Source: Linnemannia hyalina (Eukaryota > Mortierellomycota > Mortierellomycetes > Mortierellales > Mortierellaceae). From it: 64,000 bases of DNA. A program made the translations under genes and the position numbers. Each line of letters starts with the position of its first letter. Within the stretch, counting starts at the first letter, position 1. The stretch spans positions 992,001-1,056,000 of the forward strand of contig JAHRHY010000006.1 in assembly GCA_019671135.1 (NCBI GenBank), written 5' to 3'. Of the stretch, positions 26,098 through 40,338 are shown one piece after another. The notes beneath the pieces are model-generated. The model was not told where the DNA came from and made no database searches. It saw nothing but the letters and a program-made list of their open reading frames with translations.

Positions 26098-28425
26098 CTA
26101 TCCATGGCTTAAACGACGGAGGTTGGCGGTGAGACAGATGATCATGACCATAGTTCCATAGACAGCCAAGCAGACCGACAAAATTTTACGTCCAGTCCAA
26201 GGATCATTCTGGTGCAGCTTGTAGTAGAACGAGCCAGGCAGGATGAACGAGATGGCGGTCGATCCAGTGGAGCCGACAATCGACAACACCAGCTCTAGCT
26301 CCGAGACAGTGATCGCAATCAAATAGCTTCCAATGAGGATTCCCATCGTCATAAGTATGTACTTGAGTTCCGAGGTCACCTGGATGGGCTCGCCATGTTC
26401 GTCCAACTGCACAGAGTTGGGGATTGTGGAAGAGGTAACTGTCGAAGGCTCGTCATCGTGATCATCCTGCTCATTGTTGAGAGTGCTGTAGTCAGCGTCC
26501 TTGCCGAAGCGGGACTGCCAGAACTGCACCAATGCGGTCAACACCTTGTCCAGGCATGCTCTGCAAGGATGGGCCTGCAACGGGAAGGAGAACATAACCA
26601 AGATCACAATGGCAATGCGTCCAATTGTAACCAGAAGCGAGGCGTTGTACATTTGGATAATGTTGCTGCCGACGATGTTTCCAAAAGTAAGGTATCCCAG
26701 AATTGCAACAACGTGGTAAATGACAGCAGCAGATCCAATCGAGGTCGTGATGATCCTGTTAAGCATGCTCTGTCCATTGTCCGACAACTCGTTGTACACC
26801 GAAAAGATCTATCGGAGGGAATGAAGAGACCAAGTGTCTTGTATGATTAATTGCCTGGACATACGACAAGGGTTCTACTGTACTATATCATATACTTCCT
26901 GATCGCACTTACGTTCTGATGGCAGGTGAAGGCAAAGACAAAGATGGGCAGGGTAGTGAAGAACTGGGCGGAAGGATGGAAAAGACGAATCTCCTCCTTG
27001 GGGGGCAAGGGCTGGTCAGGGTAGGTGTAGTAATAGACAACGATGAAGACCAGGTAGACAACAGCTCCCAAGGCCAATGCACTAGTGGCCTTTAACGAAT
27101 CCAGACGCTTCAAGAAGGAGATGGGTCCAATGATGGCCATAAAGATGGTGATCCAGAACCGGCGGTCGACCAAGAACCAGAGCTGAGGGTCCATGTCGCC
27201 CGAACCATCGCCTCCTGCAGCTGCAAACGCAATCATACCCAGAGATCTCACGACCTCGGGCATCAAATCGCCAATGATGATCAAGTACGAGATGCCGACA
27301 CCGAAGCACTTGACAGCAATCGCCACGTCGAATCCAACAGCTGCCCAGGGATATGTGAGTTTTGAGCAGGCAAAGAACGAGGCCGCACGGCCCTGTGTCC
27401 GACTAGCACTCCTGGTCAAGAAGTAGAGTCCCAATCCAGATGCGCACGCCGAGAAGACGATCATGAAACTTCCAAGCAGCAATCCAACAGTGGCAAGTGC
27501 TCCAGGCTAAGAATGAGGAATATTGAGAGAAAAGCATTAAAAAAAAGGTTCAGTCCCGTTGTGCTCCTGAGTGTTCTCTTGCCCCTTTGTGTTGTGTCGA
27601 AATAGATTCCGTTGAACGAGTCCTGATATGGTAGACTTGCTTACCATGGCGAGCATGCCTGTGCCAAGGATGGTGTTTGCCAGATTGATCGTCTACAAAG
27701 TTGACAAAATAGAAAGGGTGGATTCATGTCAGTTTGGACGATAGATATGAACGCATTGGTAGTGCGAGTATGAAGGAATGACGCCATAAAAAGTAACGGT
27801 TTTCGTTTAATAATTGCTCTGTGGTTCCTGATTCTCTTGTTTAAACATGGTCTGGGCAACTGTATTTTTTTTTTCTTCCCGCGGACCCAAAAAGTCGAAC
27901 AAACGAAAGTGAAAGAAAAGGAGAAAGCGGGAGTCCAACTCAATATCAAGCATGTTCATTTCGTTCCAAGCCCAGAAACAGAGAGACAGAGGAGAACAAC
28001 AGAAAAGCAAGACGGCGGTGATGCTAATACTTTTTAGCGGTTGCGCCACCTTGTGGTGGGCTGGAGGACAGGGAGGGGAAGAAGGTGGAAGAAGTTCATG
28101 TTCTCCCCCGGTTGTACTTCCACAGTTCCCAGAAATAGAACCCAACACAACGTAACAGAGGCAACAACTAACACAGTATGTGTTGCTGATTAGAGTTGTG
28201 ATGAGATGAGGCTAACGAAGGAAACACATGACTTACGCAGCTCCAGAAACCAGCAGAGGGACCGACTTCGTTACCGTGGCCCAGGTCTTGGTTGTGGTGG
28301 GGCCCATGGTTAAGGAGTGGGGATTCGTCGGTTGAATGCCTCGCTGCACCATCGCTACGTGAGTGGCTCTGGTGCTGGTGCTGGTCGGAGGAGGCCTCGG
28401 TCATTGTTCCGTACGTCTTCGCCAT
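26098..28425 (-). CDS. vacuolar-type amino acid transporter (AVT / SLC38-like, AAAP family)
   Basis: Secondary transporter of the amino acid/auxin permease family. Exons 28237-28425, 27645-27692, 26913-27506 and 26098-26808, all phase 0, give 513 residues. A ~55-residue His/Ser-rich cytosolic N-terminus precedes the first helix, which carries the family signature TINLANTILGTGMLAMPGA split over two introns (one exon is only 48 nt). About eleven helices follow. FAFTCHQNIFSVYNEL in the middle of the protein is typical of yeast Avt5/6/7 and of SLC38 proteins. A ~60-residue acidic loop (NNEQDDHDDEPSTV) interrupts the later helices. The ATG at 28425 was preferred because the region upstream is non-coding and contains a long GA microsatellite. 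Substrate and direction (into or out of the vacuole) cannot be decided. Confidence 0.9.
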
Positions 28426-28618
28426 CAAGGGGTCCTGTTGAAGGCAGGTCTTTCTTTCTGTGGGGGGGTTGTTGATGAGCGAGTCTTGAGGGTTGTTGAC
28501 GAGTTGTTGTCGACTGTTTGTAAGCACTCGACAATGTAGGGTAAAAAGTAAAACGAAAGGGTGAAGAGGTGAGATCTATTGTATGTGTGTCTGGAGTGTA
28601 AATGAGAGGGGAAGGAGA

Positions 28619-29791
<1,173 letters not shown>

Positions 29792-31403
29792 ATGTCGACC
29801 GCCCTCAGCTTACCCATCAACGTCCAGCCTTGGCTCAAGTACACCGCCACCACCGTTGGTCGCGACAAGATCTACAGAGGTGTCCAGTACTTCTCCCGCT
29901 TCCTCGCCTGGTACCTTCTCCGTCAGGGCGCCACCAAGGAGACCGTCGCTCGCTTCAACAACCTCAAGAAGACTCTCGGCCTCTCCCGCAAGCGTAAGTC
30001 TTTTCGCCCAACCGGACAACGCACAACGAACGAGGCTTTCTTGGCGACATTTTTTTCTACATTCAGTGCAGCTTTTCTTTTTTTTGTCCGAATGAGAGAT
30101 GATCTCGTTTACGAGAAGAGGAGTTCACTTTACTCGGATGCCCTATTGTTTTCTCTTTCTGTGCTCACAGGAACAGTCGGCCTTTATTTGAATTGGACAT
30201 GACTAACGCGAACCGTTTTATTCCATCATTCTTTTTCTATCATAGTGATGCGCTTCGGTAACGACCTAGGAGCCTGACTTTTTCATTACATTGCATGTTT
30301 CTTCTATCCTTGCGAAAAGAAGAGGACGAAGAAAATGTACCCGACAATCCAGTACAGTCACTGATCGATTACTCACACTCTTGATTGGCTGGTTACCATT
30401 TTTTAACCCTTAAACAGGCAAGCCCGTTGAGCACATCGAGAACGCTGTCAAGGCAACCTCCGTCAAGGACGAGTTCCTCAGATTCAGCACCATCGGCAAG
30501 CAGCTCGCCTACGCCGGTTACTTGACCCTCGACGGAATCATCTTCGTAAGTCGCATCTTCTCGGTTTTCTCACTCATTAAACAAAAACAGGTTCAAAGGA
30601 ATATAGCGACAGCTTATTTCTTTTCAATACCTAGTAGCAAAAGGAGTTGTTGTCCTCGCGACTACCATGTACAACTACACCTTTGCTCCGACGTGAAACC
30701 TTTGCAGATTCTAGATCCTATGTACTTACTCACTCCCCAATCTTCGCTTGTTTACATCATTAGATTGATGGATCCGGCGCTTACAAGTTCAAGAACATCA
30801 AGAAGTACAGCGAACTCGCCAGCAGATTCTGGTTAGCCGGTATCGTCTTTGGTTTCCTCGGTGGTTTGTACAAGACCCGCCAGATCCAGATCCGTCGCGA
30901 GGTTGCTGCCCGCGGCTTGGCCCACAGCGCCGAGTCCGAGAAGTCCCACGCCCGCACCGAGCTCAAGGCCATTGCCAAGTACGACCTTATCACCCTTGCT
31001 TCCTGACCTTTGTGATATTATGATGATTTGGACTGAAGTGACAAACTAACCTCGGATTGTCATTTTCTTTTAATTGCAATAGGGAGCAGTACAGCGTTAA
31101 CAAGCAGCTTCTCCAGGATGGTTTGGATATGCTCATTCCCGCCACTGGCTTGGGCTACCTGTCCTTGGATGACGGCGCTATTGGTCTCATTGGGTAAGTC
31201 AACATCGATGTCGCTTTGAACGTCTTTGATTGTTTTCAAGGCTGAAGAAGACGAAAAACAACTTTTTTTGTGTGGAGTAAGAGTGTGGCATTGACGTCAT
31301 CGCTAACTGGTAAAACCTGCTCCACTGTCCTTTTTTTTATAGTACTGCCACTGCCATTATGGGCGCTCAGTCCCAGTGGGCAAAGGTCAACAAGAAGGCA
31401 TAA
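29792..31403 (+). CDS. PEX11: peroxisomal membrane protein PEX11
   Basis: PEX11 tubulates and elongates the peroxisomal membrane before division. Six exons: 29792-29993, 30246-30257, 30418-30545, 30764-30978, 31083-31193 and 31343-31403; phases agree and give 242 residues, the usual size. The N-terminus has the amphipathic helices (LKYTATTVGRDKIYRGVQY...ARFNNLKKTLGLSRK). The 12-nt second exon supplies LMRFG, producing SRKLMRFGKPVEH, the conserved part of the family that resembles RKLLRLGN in animal proteins. FWLAGIVFGFLGGLY is the first membrane segment, and a C-terminal glycine-rich segment (IPATGLGYLSLDDGAIGLIGT) the last. A ~60-residue basic/acidic linker lies between. Codons are strongly C-ending. 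Skipping the 12-nt exon would keep the frame but remove the conserved residues. Confidence 0.92.
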
Positions 31404-32474
31404 AGTGTCCCGACCAGACGATACCGTGCTGTCCGAGAACGATAGTCGACAGCAACAGGAGCAGCAGAAACGATGTAGACTGAGGTTTTGTGTACCCCTT
31501 GTAGGGCACCGAGACCTCGCGCTTGTAATAAAGACCATTCCTAGTTTTAATAGAAAGAAAAGCCACAGGTACATTGTTCTGGGCGATCTTGATCTGGACG
31601 AAGATATTTTTGCTTATGAAAGTACAGAGAGAGGAAGGTGGCGGAGGAAAACAAAGGAAGGGGAGGAACTGGAACAGGGCACCAAAGAAAGGGAGTGTGA
31701 GAGTGAGGCTGGGGGGACGGGCGGAGCACAACACAGCTCGGGCTGTTTGCTTATGTTAGAAGTCATGGAACAGTGCGGTCGGTCCCTGCATTATCATAGT
31801 CCGTTGAATCGTTTTGCTGAGAAAAAAAAAACTGATTGTGTGTTTCGGAGAGTCGGGGTCAATAACATCCGCCAGGGTGATGTAGGAAATCATCTAAAAG
31901 TAAGTACAGAGTACTGTACATGTAAGTGATGACTGACTGGCCCCGCTTGTCTTCGAGAGTGAGAGTGTGAGAGAGCCTTGTTTGGGTCAACGAGTGAGTG
32001 CCATATAGGACATCAAAATTGTCTAGGGGGTCGCAAACGATCCCAGCTATGTGGCATAACTGACAGAGATAAAAGCATTAGAAGCAGCATCGTTCTTGCG
32101 TCCGGTTCAGGAGTAGGAGGAAAAGGTATGTGGTTATGTTGGACGAGCGAATAAAAGGCTCAACACTTGCCCTGCTGTGCTTGCATACGAGCAAGGCGGA
32201 CTGCCCTTCCTTCTTTCCTTCCTTCCCGTTTTTGAAACTCGGTTGTGTTGGTTGGATGGTTGGCAAAAATAACTCCTTAGAGGTCGTCAATGGGCAGGGA
32301 GATGTCGTCGATGGGACGTGAGAGGGAGAGGGCGAAAAGAAGGAGTGCGCGGCAGCAATTAGAAGAAAACCCCAACGACCACTCGTAAGGCCATCCTGGG
32401 ACCACGTTCAATGGAAAAAGGTGCATGTCGGAAGGGAAAGAGAGGGATGATGAGAGAGAGAGAGAGGAGCACAT

Positions 32475-32550
32475 ACACTCACTCACTCACTCACTCACTC
32501 ACACACTCACACACACACACACTCACTCACTCACTCACTCACTCACTCAC
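32475..32550 (+). repeat. ACTC tetranucleotide microsatellite with internal CA run
   Basis: ACTC/TCAC repeats are interrupted in the middle by a short ACAC run and then resume. An imperfect compound microsatellite in intergenic DNA. Confidence 0.9.
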
Positions 32551-33372
32551 TTACTCAAGTTCAACTAAATGAATGCGATAAACGATAAACGAGAGCACTT
32601 ACATCTTTTTGTGTTTATTTGGTTCTCAGCTACTACGAGAGAAAGGACACTCATCGCCCTTACATATTTCTGTTAACATGGACCAATTGCCTTACCCCTG
32701 GTTCTCTCGTCTCTTCCCCAGTTCAGGACAGAGATCGCAATATGGCTCTTCGTTTCTGTGCTCACGGTTAGGGTAGAGAAAATGAGTGAAGTGGATAAAT
32801 GAATGAGAGAAAAGAGCAGCCTAGCCTGAGGGGTTTCTTTCCTTCTGTAATGTTCTTTGTTGACCGGGTAGGGAGGAAGATAAAAAGAAGAAACTGTGAT
32901 TGCGATGCATTCGTGTAATGGGACAAGGCATAAATAACGAAGGAGAGTGGGAATGCGGATGGGAAAAGAAGGGGTGAAAGATGCGGAGCGAAATAATGCA
33001 CAAAAGCAGGATATAAATGGGAGACCAATGAAGTGACCCGTGTGTTGGCGAGAAGAGGAAGGTTGGAGAGGCAGCTGTGTATGTACAGTATGTGATACGA
33101 AAAAGTGATACAAACAAATGTATCGTTGGCTTCACGATGGGACAGGCACCAGGGCAGGGGGACAGACCAGCGCAAGGAAGAAGAGGGGGAGAGGGTCCCG
33201 GGGCAATTACGGGTCGATGATAGGGCGGACCTGGCATCATGTTAAAAATAACCCATCATGAAAAAAGAACAAAGTAAGCGAACGAGCTGTGGCCTCTTCT
33301 GTCGTTGATTCGACCAACCATCAAATCAGAAGTACACTAAATTAAAAACTCAAATAGCTTACTGTACTGTAC

Positions 33373-33380
33373 TATATATT
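33373..33380 (+). promoter_or_regulatory. possible TATA-like element of the UDP-glucose dehydrogenase gene
   Basis: TATATATT lies 123 bp before the start codon and is followed by a ~90-nt pyrimidine tract running to the ATG. This is a suggestion from position and sequence only. Confidence 0.3.
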
Positions 33381-33502
33381 AGAGATCTCCTTTTTACTCA
33401 TTCATCTTTTCTTTTTTTCTTTTCCTTTCTTCTTCTCATCATCTTCATCACACCCCTCTCTTCCCCTTTCTCTCCCCTCATCACAACTCCAATCTCACAA
33501 CC

Positions 33503-35770
33503 ATGGTTAACATCTGCTGCATCGGTGCCGGTTACGTCGGTAAGCTATTCATCTCACCCTACCAGATCACCTTTCTTTTTTTCTTACTTTTAGCCAGAGG
33601 AACCTCAGACTTGCTTGTTACGTCGGTCGCCTTCGACAGCAAGATCCCCACAGGACAACAACAATCTGACAACAATGGATCTATCTGTGTGCCTTGGCGT
33701 AGTTTTCTATCGTCAACGTTTTCCCTTGTGTTTTTACTGGCGGGACTTTTTTCTTCTCTTCCCCCCCTCGCCTGCCCCTGACTGACTGACTAATGGACTT
33801 TATGACTTTATTGATGGCTGATGATAATTACCACCTCGCAGGAAGCTGGAACCCCGTACTGATTCGCCATGTTTTGCTCTGTTGTTTACCATTTGCTATT
33901 GAATAGGCGGTCCTTCCTGCGCTGTCATTGCCTACCAGTGCCACGACATCAATGTCACCATCGTCGACTTGAACCAGGCCCGTATCGACGCCTGGAACTC
34001 GGACAACCTCCCCATCTACGAGCCCGGTCTCGACGAGATCGTCTTTGCTCGTCGCGGCAAGAACTTGTTCTTCACCACCAACGTCGATCAGGCCATCATT
34101 GACGCCGACTTGATCTTTGTCTCCGTCAACACCCCCACTAAGAAGTCCGGTATGGGAGCCGGTATGGCCGCTGATCTTGCGTAAGTGAACTTCCTCTTCA
34201 TTGACGACACAACTACAGCAACAAAGGCTTCGTTTTTATGACCCCCAGAACCAATTGGTTCTATGAATGGGTTAAAACGTTTCCCGTTTCCTTTCCTACC
34301 ATTCCCGCACACCCCTCTCCCTCTCCCTTTCTTTTGCCCCTTTTTCCAACACCATTCAATAAGGACAGTTGAACGCGCGACTTTCACGGACAGACATGAG
34401 AAGGAATTTCACACTGTTCTTTTTGGATTTATCGCTGCAACTACGGCCATATGGATTGGATGCAGTACAGCGTGGAATCCGATGGAGCAAAAAAGCATGA
34501 CAAAAGCAAACTTCGACAAACCAAATGAAGCATCATAGCTTTATGAAGAGTAGCAAGATAACGAGGCGAGGGAAGAAGTGTCGCTAGATCTGAATTGGAT
34601 CAGGCAGGAATCAGCCAAGAAAGTAAAGGAAATACCTCTCTTAACATGGTCGCTAATCTAATATGGATTACTTTTTCTTCTAATAGTTACATCGAGACTG
34701 CCACCCGCCGCATCGCCCAGGTCTCCACCTCCTCCAAGATCGTTATCGAGAAGTCGACCGTTCCCTGCCGCACTGCCCAGTCGATGCGCACCATCCTCGA
34801 GGCCAACTCCAACAAGGGCATTCGCTTCGACATCCTCTCCAACCCCGAGTTCTTGGCTGAGGGTACCGCCGTCGCTGATTTGACCAACCCCGACCGTGTC
34901 TTGATCGGATGCCTCCAGACCCCCGAGGGTTTCGCTGCCCAGCAGAAGTTGGTCGATGTCTACAACCGCTGGATCCCCAAGGAGAGGGTCATCACCATGA
35001 ACTTGTGGTCGTCCGAATTGTCCAAGTTGGCCGCCAACGCCCTTCTTGCCCAGCGTATCTCCTCCATCAACGCCCTTTCCGCCATCTGCGAGGCCACCGG
35101 TGCTGATGTCGATGAGGTCGCCTATGCTTGCGGTACCGATTCCCGTATCGGACCCAAGTTCTTGAAGGCCTCGGTCGGTTTCGGAGGTTCGTGCTTCCAG
35201 AAGGATATCCTCAACTTGGTTTACTTGTCCGAGCAGCTCTTCTTGCCCGAGGTTGCTGCCTACTGGAAGTCTGTTGTCACCATGAACGAGTACCAGAAGA
35301 TGCGCTTCACCCACCGCATTGTCCGCACCCTCTTCAACACCGTCACCAACAAGAAGATTGCTCTCCTCGGCTTTGCCTTCAAGAAGGACACTGGTGATAC
35401 CCGCGAGTCTGCTGCCATCACCCTCTCGTCCTACCTCATCCAGGAGCACGCCAACATTGCCATCTACGACCCCAAGGTCAGCGCCAAGCAGATCAAGATG
35501 GACTTGACCGAGCCCGGTGTCGGCACCAACGAGGCCGATGTCAACAAGCACGTCACTGTGTGCGGTTCTGTTTACGAGGCCTGCGCCGACGCTGCTGCCA
35601 TTGTCATCTGCACCGAGTGGGATGAGTTCAAGATGGGCCAGACCGACTACCAGAAGATCTTTGAGTCTATGCAGAAGCCCGCCTTCATCTTTGACGGTCG
35701 TCTGATCTTGGATGCACCCAAGTTGAGAGAGATTGGTTTCCGTGTCGAGACCATCGGAAAGAGCATCTAA
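33503..35770 (+). CDS. UDP-glucose 6-dehydrogenase
   Basis: Oxidises UDP-glucose to UDP-glucuronate using two NAD+, feeding glucuronate-containing wall and capsular polymers that are typical of Mucoromycota walls. Exons 33503-33539, 33907-34180 and 34687-35770 (phases 1 and 2) give 464 residues. The NAD-binding motif GAGYVG is at residues 8-13 and is split by the first intron. [22 protein letters not shown] and ELSKLAANA follow. The catalytic Cys273 lies in [10 protein letters not shown] (Cys276 in the human enzyme). [13 protein letters not shown] and an [11 protein letters not shown]-terminal domain complete it. Full length for the eukaryotic class. Codon choice is very biased to C and G endings, as in DED1 and PEX11, suggesting high expression. 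Confidence 0.96.
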
Positions 35771-38700
35771 GTTGCTTCTCTTCGTTGTTTCTTGTCATTT
35801 TCTCTCTTTTGCATTCGATGAATGAGTTTTCCTTCTCTTTTCTAGTATTCCTCTCTCTCTCTCTTTCACTTGTAGTTGTATTCATACCTTTTTTTTTTTC
35901 TTCACCAACGATATCCTTTTTAAATGGTGATGGATTACTTTTTTTTCCTATTTTTTTTGTTGAGTGTCTTTCTTTCTTTTCATAGTTCTCTTTCACACCT
36001 TCATACCAATTGAATTGTCGAATAAGAAAGGAAAAGCTTCTCTGATGAAAACCCCCTATCATGTCTACTCGTTCGTGAATGTGTGTGTATGCTACTGATC
36101 CTTGTGTGTTACCTATATACGCGTGATGTTCGCGAGAAGTGTGAGGCATGGTAGTGTGTGAGAACCATCCTGCAACTTGTTGTGTTCCATTCAGATAAGG
36201 ATCCATCAAAGAAAGGGGGGCACAGCCGTGGGCGAAATCCAGGGGTGGGAGGGCCAAAAAGCCATCTCAAAAAAGCAGCCAAGGACATTTCAGTTTTTTT
36301 TTAGACGAACGGATTGTCAAACAGCATGAAAACAACCCCTGCATTGGGGGGTTATTTAGTGTACTATTCACCCCTTTTGTACATTTTGTTTACGTAGAGG
36401 ATTTTGTTGTTGCTGAGGCAAATGGAGCGTACTCGCATTGTTTCGACGCGCAAAGGAGAGAGTACGATCTTGCTTTCCATGAAGAGATACAAAGATGTAC
36501 AACGAATAGGGGCAGGAGATGAAGGGTTGTGGTCGGTGGAGGCGAGACAAACAGGAGATGAAGGATTACGCTGCTTTGGCCAGTAATGAAAGAAAACACA
36601 GAGGTGAAAAGGTAGCATTGCCCTGAACGGTAAAAGAAAGATGACGAGAGATGAGGCGTTAAAAGCTACACTGCACGGTAAAGAGGCGGGACAAGAGATG
36701 AAGAGATTGTACCATGCTTCCGTTGGTTGTCTGCATGTGGCCCGTTCCTTCATTCATGCTCCCGCTCCTCTCAATCGATGCTGTATCTCCGATGAGATTT
36801 TCATGTAGACGAATAGCGATGCAGGATCAGGGACCCTTGCAGGGGGTTGATGGTGATGGTTGTTTATGATTGTTCATTTCTTTGACATGCTGTTGGTCCG
36901 TTCGGATCTGCAACTTTAACAGTAAGATACTGTAGACGGTAGGAGGAAGAGCTGTTGACAAGAGGGAGTGCGATGGGAACGCAGTGGCAGTGATGGGGTT
37001 TGGAGAAGTTATGTAGTTTTTAAAAGATGCGGGCGACGACGGAGTAAGAAAACCCAGACGGAAGGGAATTGTGTTGAGATGGACCGAGCGGATTAGAGGA
37101 GTAAGTTCATTCGTCCGTTTTGTTTCTTGCTCCTGACCCACTGACAGGGTATTACTGATTGGAAGATGCGAGTAACAATGGTAGACGCGTAGTTCAGGGC
37201 CGAATGTTGTTGCATCCATGGATCATGGGTCAATGGTGTTTGTTTTTAGGTAAATGGAGGGTGCTTTGGAGGGCTGCTTTGTTTGCTGTTGCACAAAAAA
37301 CTACAATTGAAGGTGTGACGAACAGGGGGTGTTAGCTCGAAAATAAAAAGTCACCTCTATGCATTGCCGTTCGGCTTTCTTTTAACACTCCCCCCCCCCC
37401 ATCGCTTCACACTCCACAATGCACAACTGCAGCATGCTTACACACACATACTTCAATGCAAAAAAAAAAACGAATCCCTCGTTACTTCAACTTGTTGAAC
37501 GCGCTCTCTCTCCCCTGCTCACACACTCTTCTCTTTTTTTGCATAACGGTCAAACAATTTTCGTAGCCCTAGATCAGGTGGTCCAACACGCATACAAGCA
37601 ACAATATAGAGCGGAAAAAAAGCAAAAGGGTGCATGAACATGCAAACGATCGTCAACCTTTTTCTTGTTTGTCGATTGTTTGCATTGGCAGGGCAGGGGA
37701 TGATCCAAAGTAAAGACGTTGTTTGTTTTTGAACTTGTGGTCATGCCCACAGAGGGCGTAATTGTTTGTTTTCATCGTGTGTGCGTTGAGACGGATGGGG
37801 TGGAGAGGTTCCCATCTCGCCGCGTTTGTGTGTTTTTTTTTTTTAGCCGGGTTTCGCTGTGAGGAACAGCAGAAAGGGTACAAAGAGGGGCCGAGAGGAG
37901 AGGACGGCAAAACACACGAAAAAAGGGAATGAAGAGATGGATGGCCTGGCACCACATAAAGTATTCGGATGCCAATGTCAACTGGATCCTCCAAAGAGGA
38001 AACAAAAGGACAGATTGGCGATAAAGGAGAGAGAGAGGCAAGAGGAGAGAAGGGTCTGAGGAAGAGAACGAGAATGACTGGATGAGAGCTACAAATGAGG
38101 GGTCAGACGCGGCAAGCGGGGTCAAAAAAATGAAAAGGATGGTCTAAGAGAAGAAGTTAAAGGCGTACAAGGAAGTCCATCCGTGACAAGGAAGCTACCA
38201 AAAGGGGATATCCATGAGCAGGAAAAAAAGAGAAAAAGGGCTCATTGAAGAAGGAAGAAGCATTTTCTTTTTCCAGAACATAAACAAAGGAGAAAAGGAA
38301 AAGAACAATTGGGTGACCCTTTTCTCAATGAAGGGGATTTGATTGTTATTTTTGTGGTGATTGCTTGTTTCATCCTCACACATATCCATGAACTCACAGC
38401 TAAGGCTATCAATGTCGACGCCGCTGTTGGCTTATGCTATCCGATTATAGTTTCGTGAAAAAATAGCTAAGGGACATGCATACCCGACAAAGAACTATGA
38501 ACCATGGAAGGGACGGACCTGCTTTGGCCTGGCCCGCAGTCTTTAAGCAAAAGGTTAGGACCTGTTTACAAGGACGTCTGATCCACAGAAGTTATGTGAT
38601 TTACGATCGATCTTGAAGGAGGAATGAAAACATAGATTGTGATATTCGTCTCGCAATTTGGTCCGTAGCTGACCAGGACCAAAGCTGCAAGAGAGAGTCA

Positions 38701-40121
38701 ATGGAAACACAGAGGAGAAGGAGAAGAAAGGGGTGACAGCCAGATGGTCAGACAGACACAAAAGATAGAAAAGAAAAAAAAAAAAGAGTCGAAAGGGCTC
38801 TCAAACACACCAACGTCGACAGACTACAACATACGTCAAAAAGGGAGACATACAAAAAAAAACAAGATGGTCCATCCAATTTCTTCGATGCCAGCCTTTT
38901 TTTTTCTTCAAAAAACGTATCGCAAGAAAAAAAAATGGGATCGAACGAGTCGAGTGACTCAATGGTGGGATATGTATGAGAGATGGGTAGATCCCAACTG
39001 CACCGGGACAAAAAAAGAAGCCAGGTCGAACCCTCCCATTTTTCCTTTATGAGTCGTTTATCTTCCAACAAAGTGAAGAGCAGAACAAACAAAAAAAAAA
39101 GAAAATTCGAGGGGGGAGGGAAGACCCAGAAAGGGAACGGAGGGAAACAAAACGCAGAGAAGCAATAGACACAGGGAAGTAATTGTCTGCGGATAAGATG
39201 GGGATCATGCCCCAAGGTCAAGTTAGAAAGAAGTGTGCCATGCCCTTGTCCGCGTGCATGGCTGTGGATCCAAGAATGCAAGGAATGAATGAATAAATGA
39301 ATGATTGAAGAACGGACAAGTGAAGCGGAAAGACAATGTGCTGTTTGCCACGGATCAGGAACAAAAAGAAATAGACTTGAATGTCTTCTGTGAGAGGTCA
39401 TGTTTCTCTTCATTGCCCTTTATATTAGTTATGAGTAAAGGTGATCACTGGCTGGTGATCAAAGGGGATGGTTATTAGTGATGGGGGCGAGTGCCGTTTT
39501 TTAATAAATGATCGTTCCTAGCTCCCGTTTTCTTTCTTCTGTCTTGGAGTACGCCTGTTGTTTGTATATGAGTACAAGCGAATAAGCTTGTTCTCTCCCT
39601 CCCCCTTGTGGTCTCTTCCTTTGCAATACTTTCTCACCTTGTTTTCTTCTTGTTTGTGTTCAGTTTCTCTTTCTCTCTTCCTCTGTGTATTTCCTCTCTT
39701 TTTCTCTCTCTTCCTTTTTTTCTCTCTTCTCTTTTCCTTCTCCACCTTTTCTCCCCCTCTTCTTCTTCTTCCCACTTTTTGCCATCAACAATACCTTCGT
39801 CATTCCATCACTCCCCCTACTTTCTCCCATTCACATTCAACCCCTTCTTTCCCTTTCCCTCGGCCAAACCACCTCCTCCACATTCTTACTCCTCATCACT
39901 CTGTATCCCATTCGTCCTCCCAAACAGATCAGCCATCCCTCCAAACAACAACGAACGAATCCCCACCCACCAACACAATTAACCTCCCCTCCCCTCTTCT
40001 TCTTCCATCTCCCGCCAAGTTTCTTTCCATTTCATTCATTCCAGCTCCACTTTCCCTCCTTTCCTTTCCTCCCCCAATTCCCTGTCTTTCTCTCTTGACC
40101 TTGGTTGGGCAAGAGTCAACT

Positions 40122-40157
40122 ATGTCGCTGACACCGTTGTTCAGGCCTTCTTCATAA
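40122..40157 (+). promoter_or_regulatory. possible upstream ORF of 11 codons before the VPS9 gene
   Basis: ATG followed by ten codons and TAA (MSLTPLFRPSS), 633 bp before the main start. It matters only if the transcript begins upstream of it and does not splice it out. Confidence 0.3.
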
Positions 40158-40326
40158 CGCAACTCGTCTATCGCACCACATCCTCTTTTTTTTTCCATTC
40201 TCTTATTTCTCCCTTCTCCTTTCTCTCTCCCACTCTCACTTCCCCTTGCAATTCAGCCTGGCACCTTTGCCCTTCTTTGCGCCTTCCCTTGAACCTTCAC
40301 TCTCCCACGACGACCGCATACAGACC

Positions 40327-40338
40327 ATGCGCCGTTAA
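40327..40338 (+). promoter_or_regulatory. possible three-codon upstream ORF before the VPS9 gene
   Basis: ATG-CGC-CGT-TAA is a minimal upstream ORF 452 bp before the main start. By eye, no other ATG occurs between it and the main start at 40790. Confidence 0.3.

Larger units (their letters stand above)
31404..33502. other. 2.1-kb intergenic interval
   Basis: PEX11 3' flank, an ACTC microsatellite, and the UDP-glucose dehydrogenase promoter. The last 90 bp are almost pure pyrimidine on the plus strand. Short frames only; nothing with a recognisable domain. Confidence 0.55.

Noticed and set aside
34658..35551. 297-codon open frame antisense to UDP-glucose dehydrogenase
   Set aside because: A shadow of a strongly biased gene; no recognisable domain.
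38748..39413. 221-codon minus-strand frame
   Set aside because: Phe/Ser-rich composition arising from an A/G-rich plus strand, with no domain.
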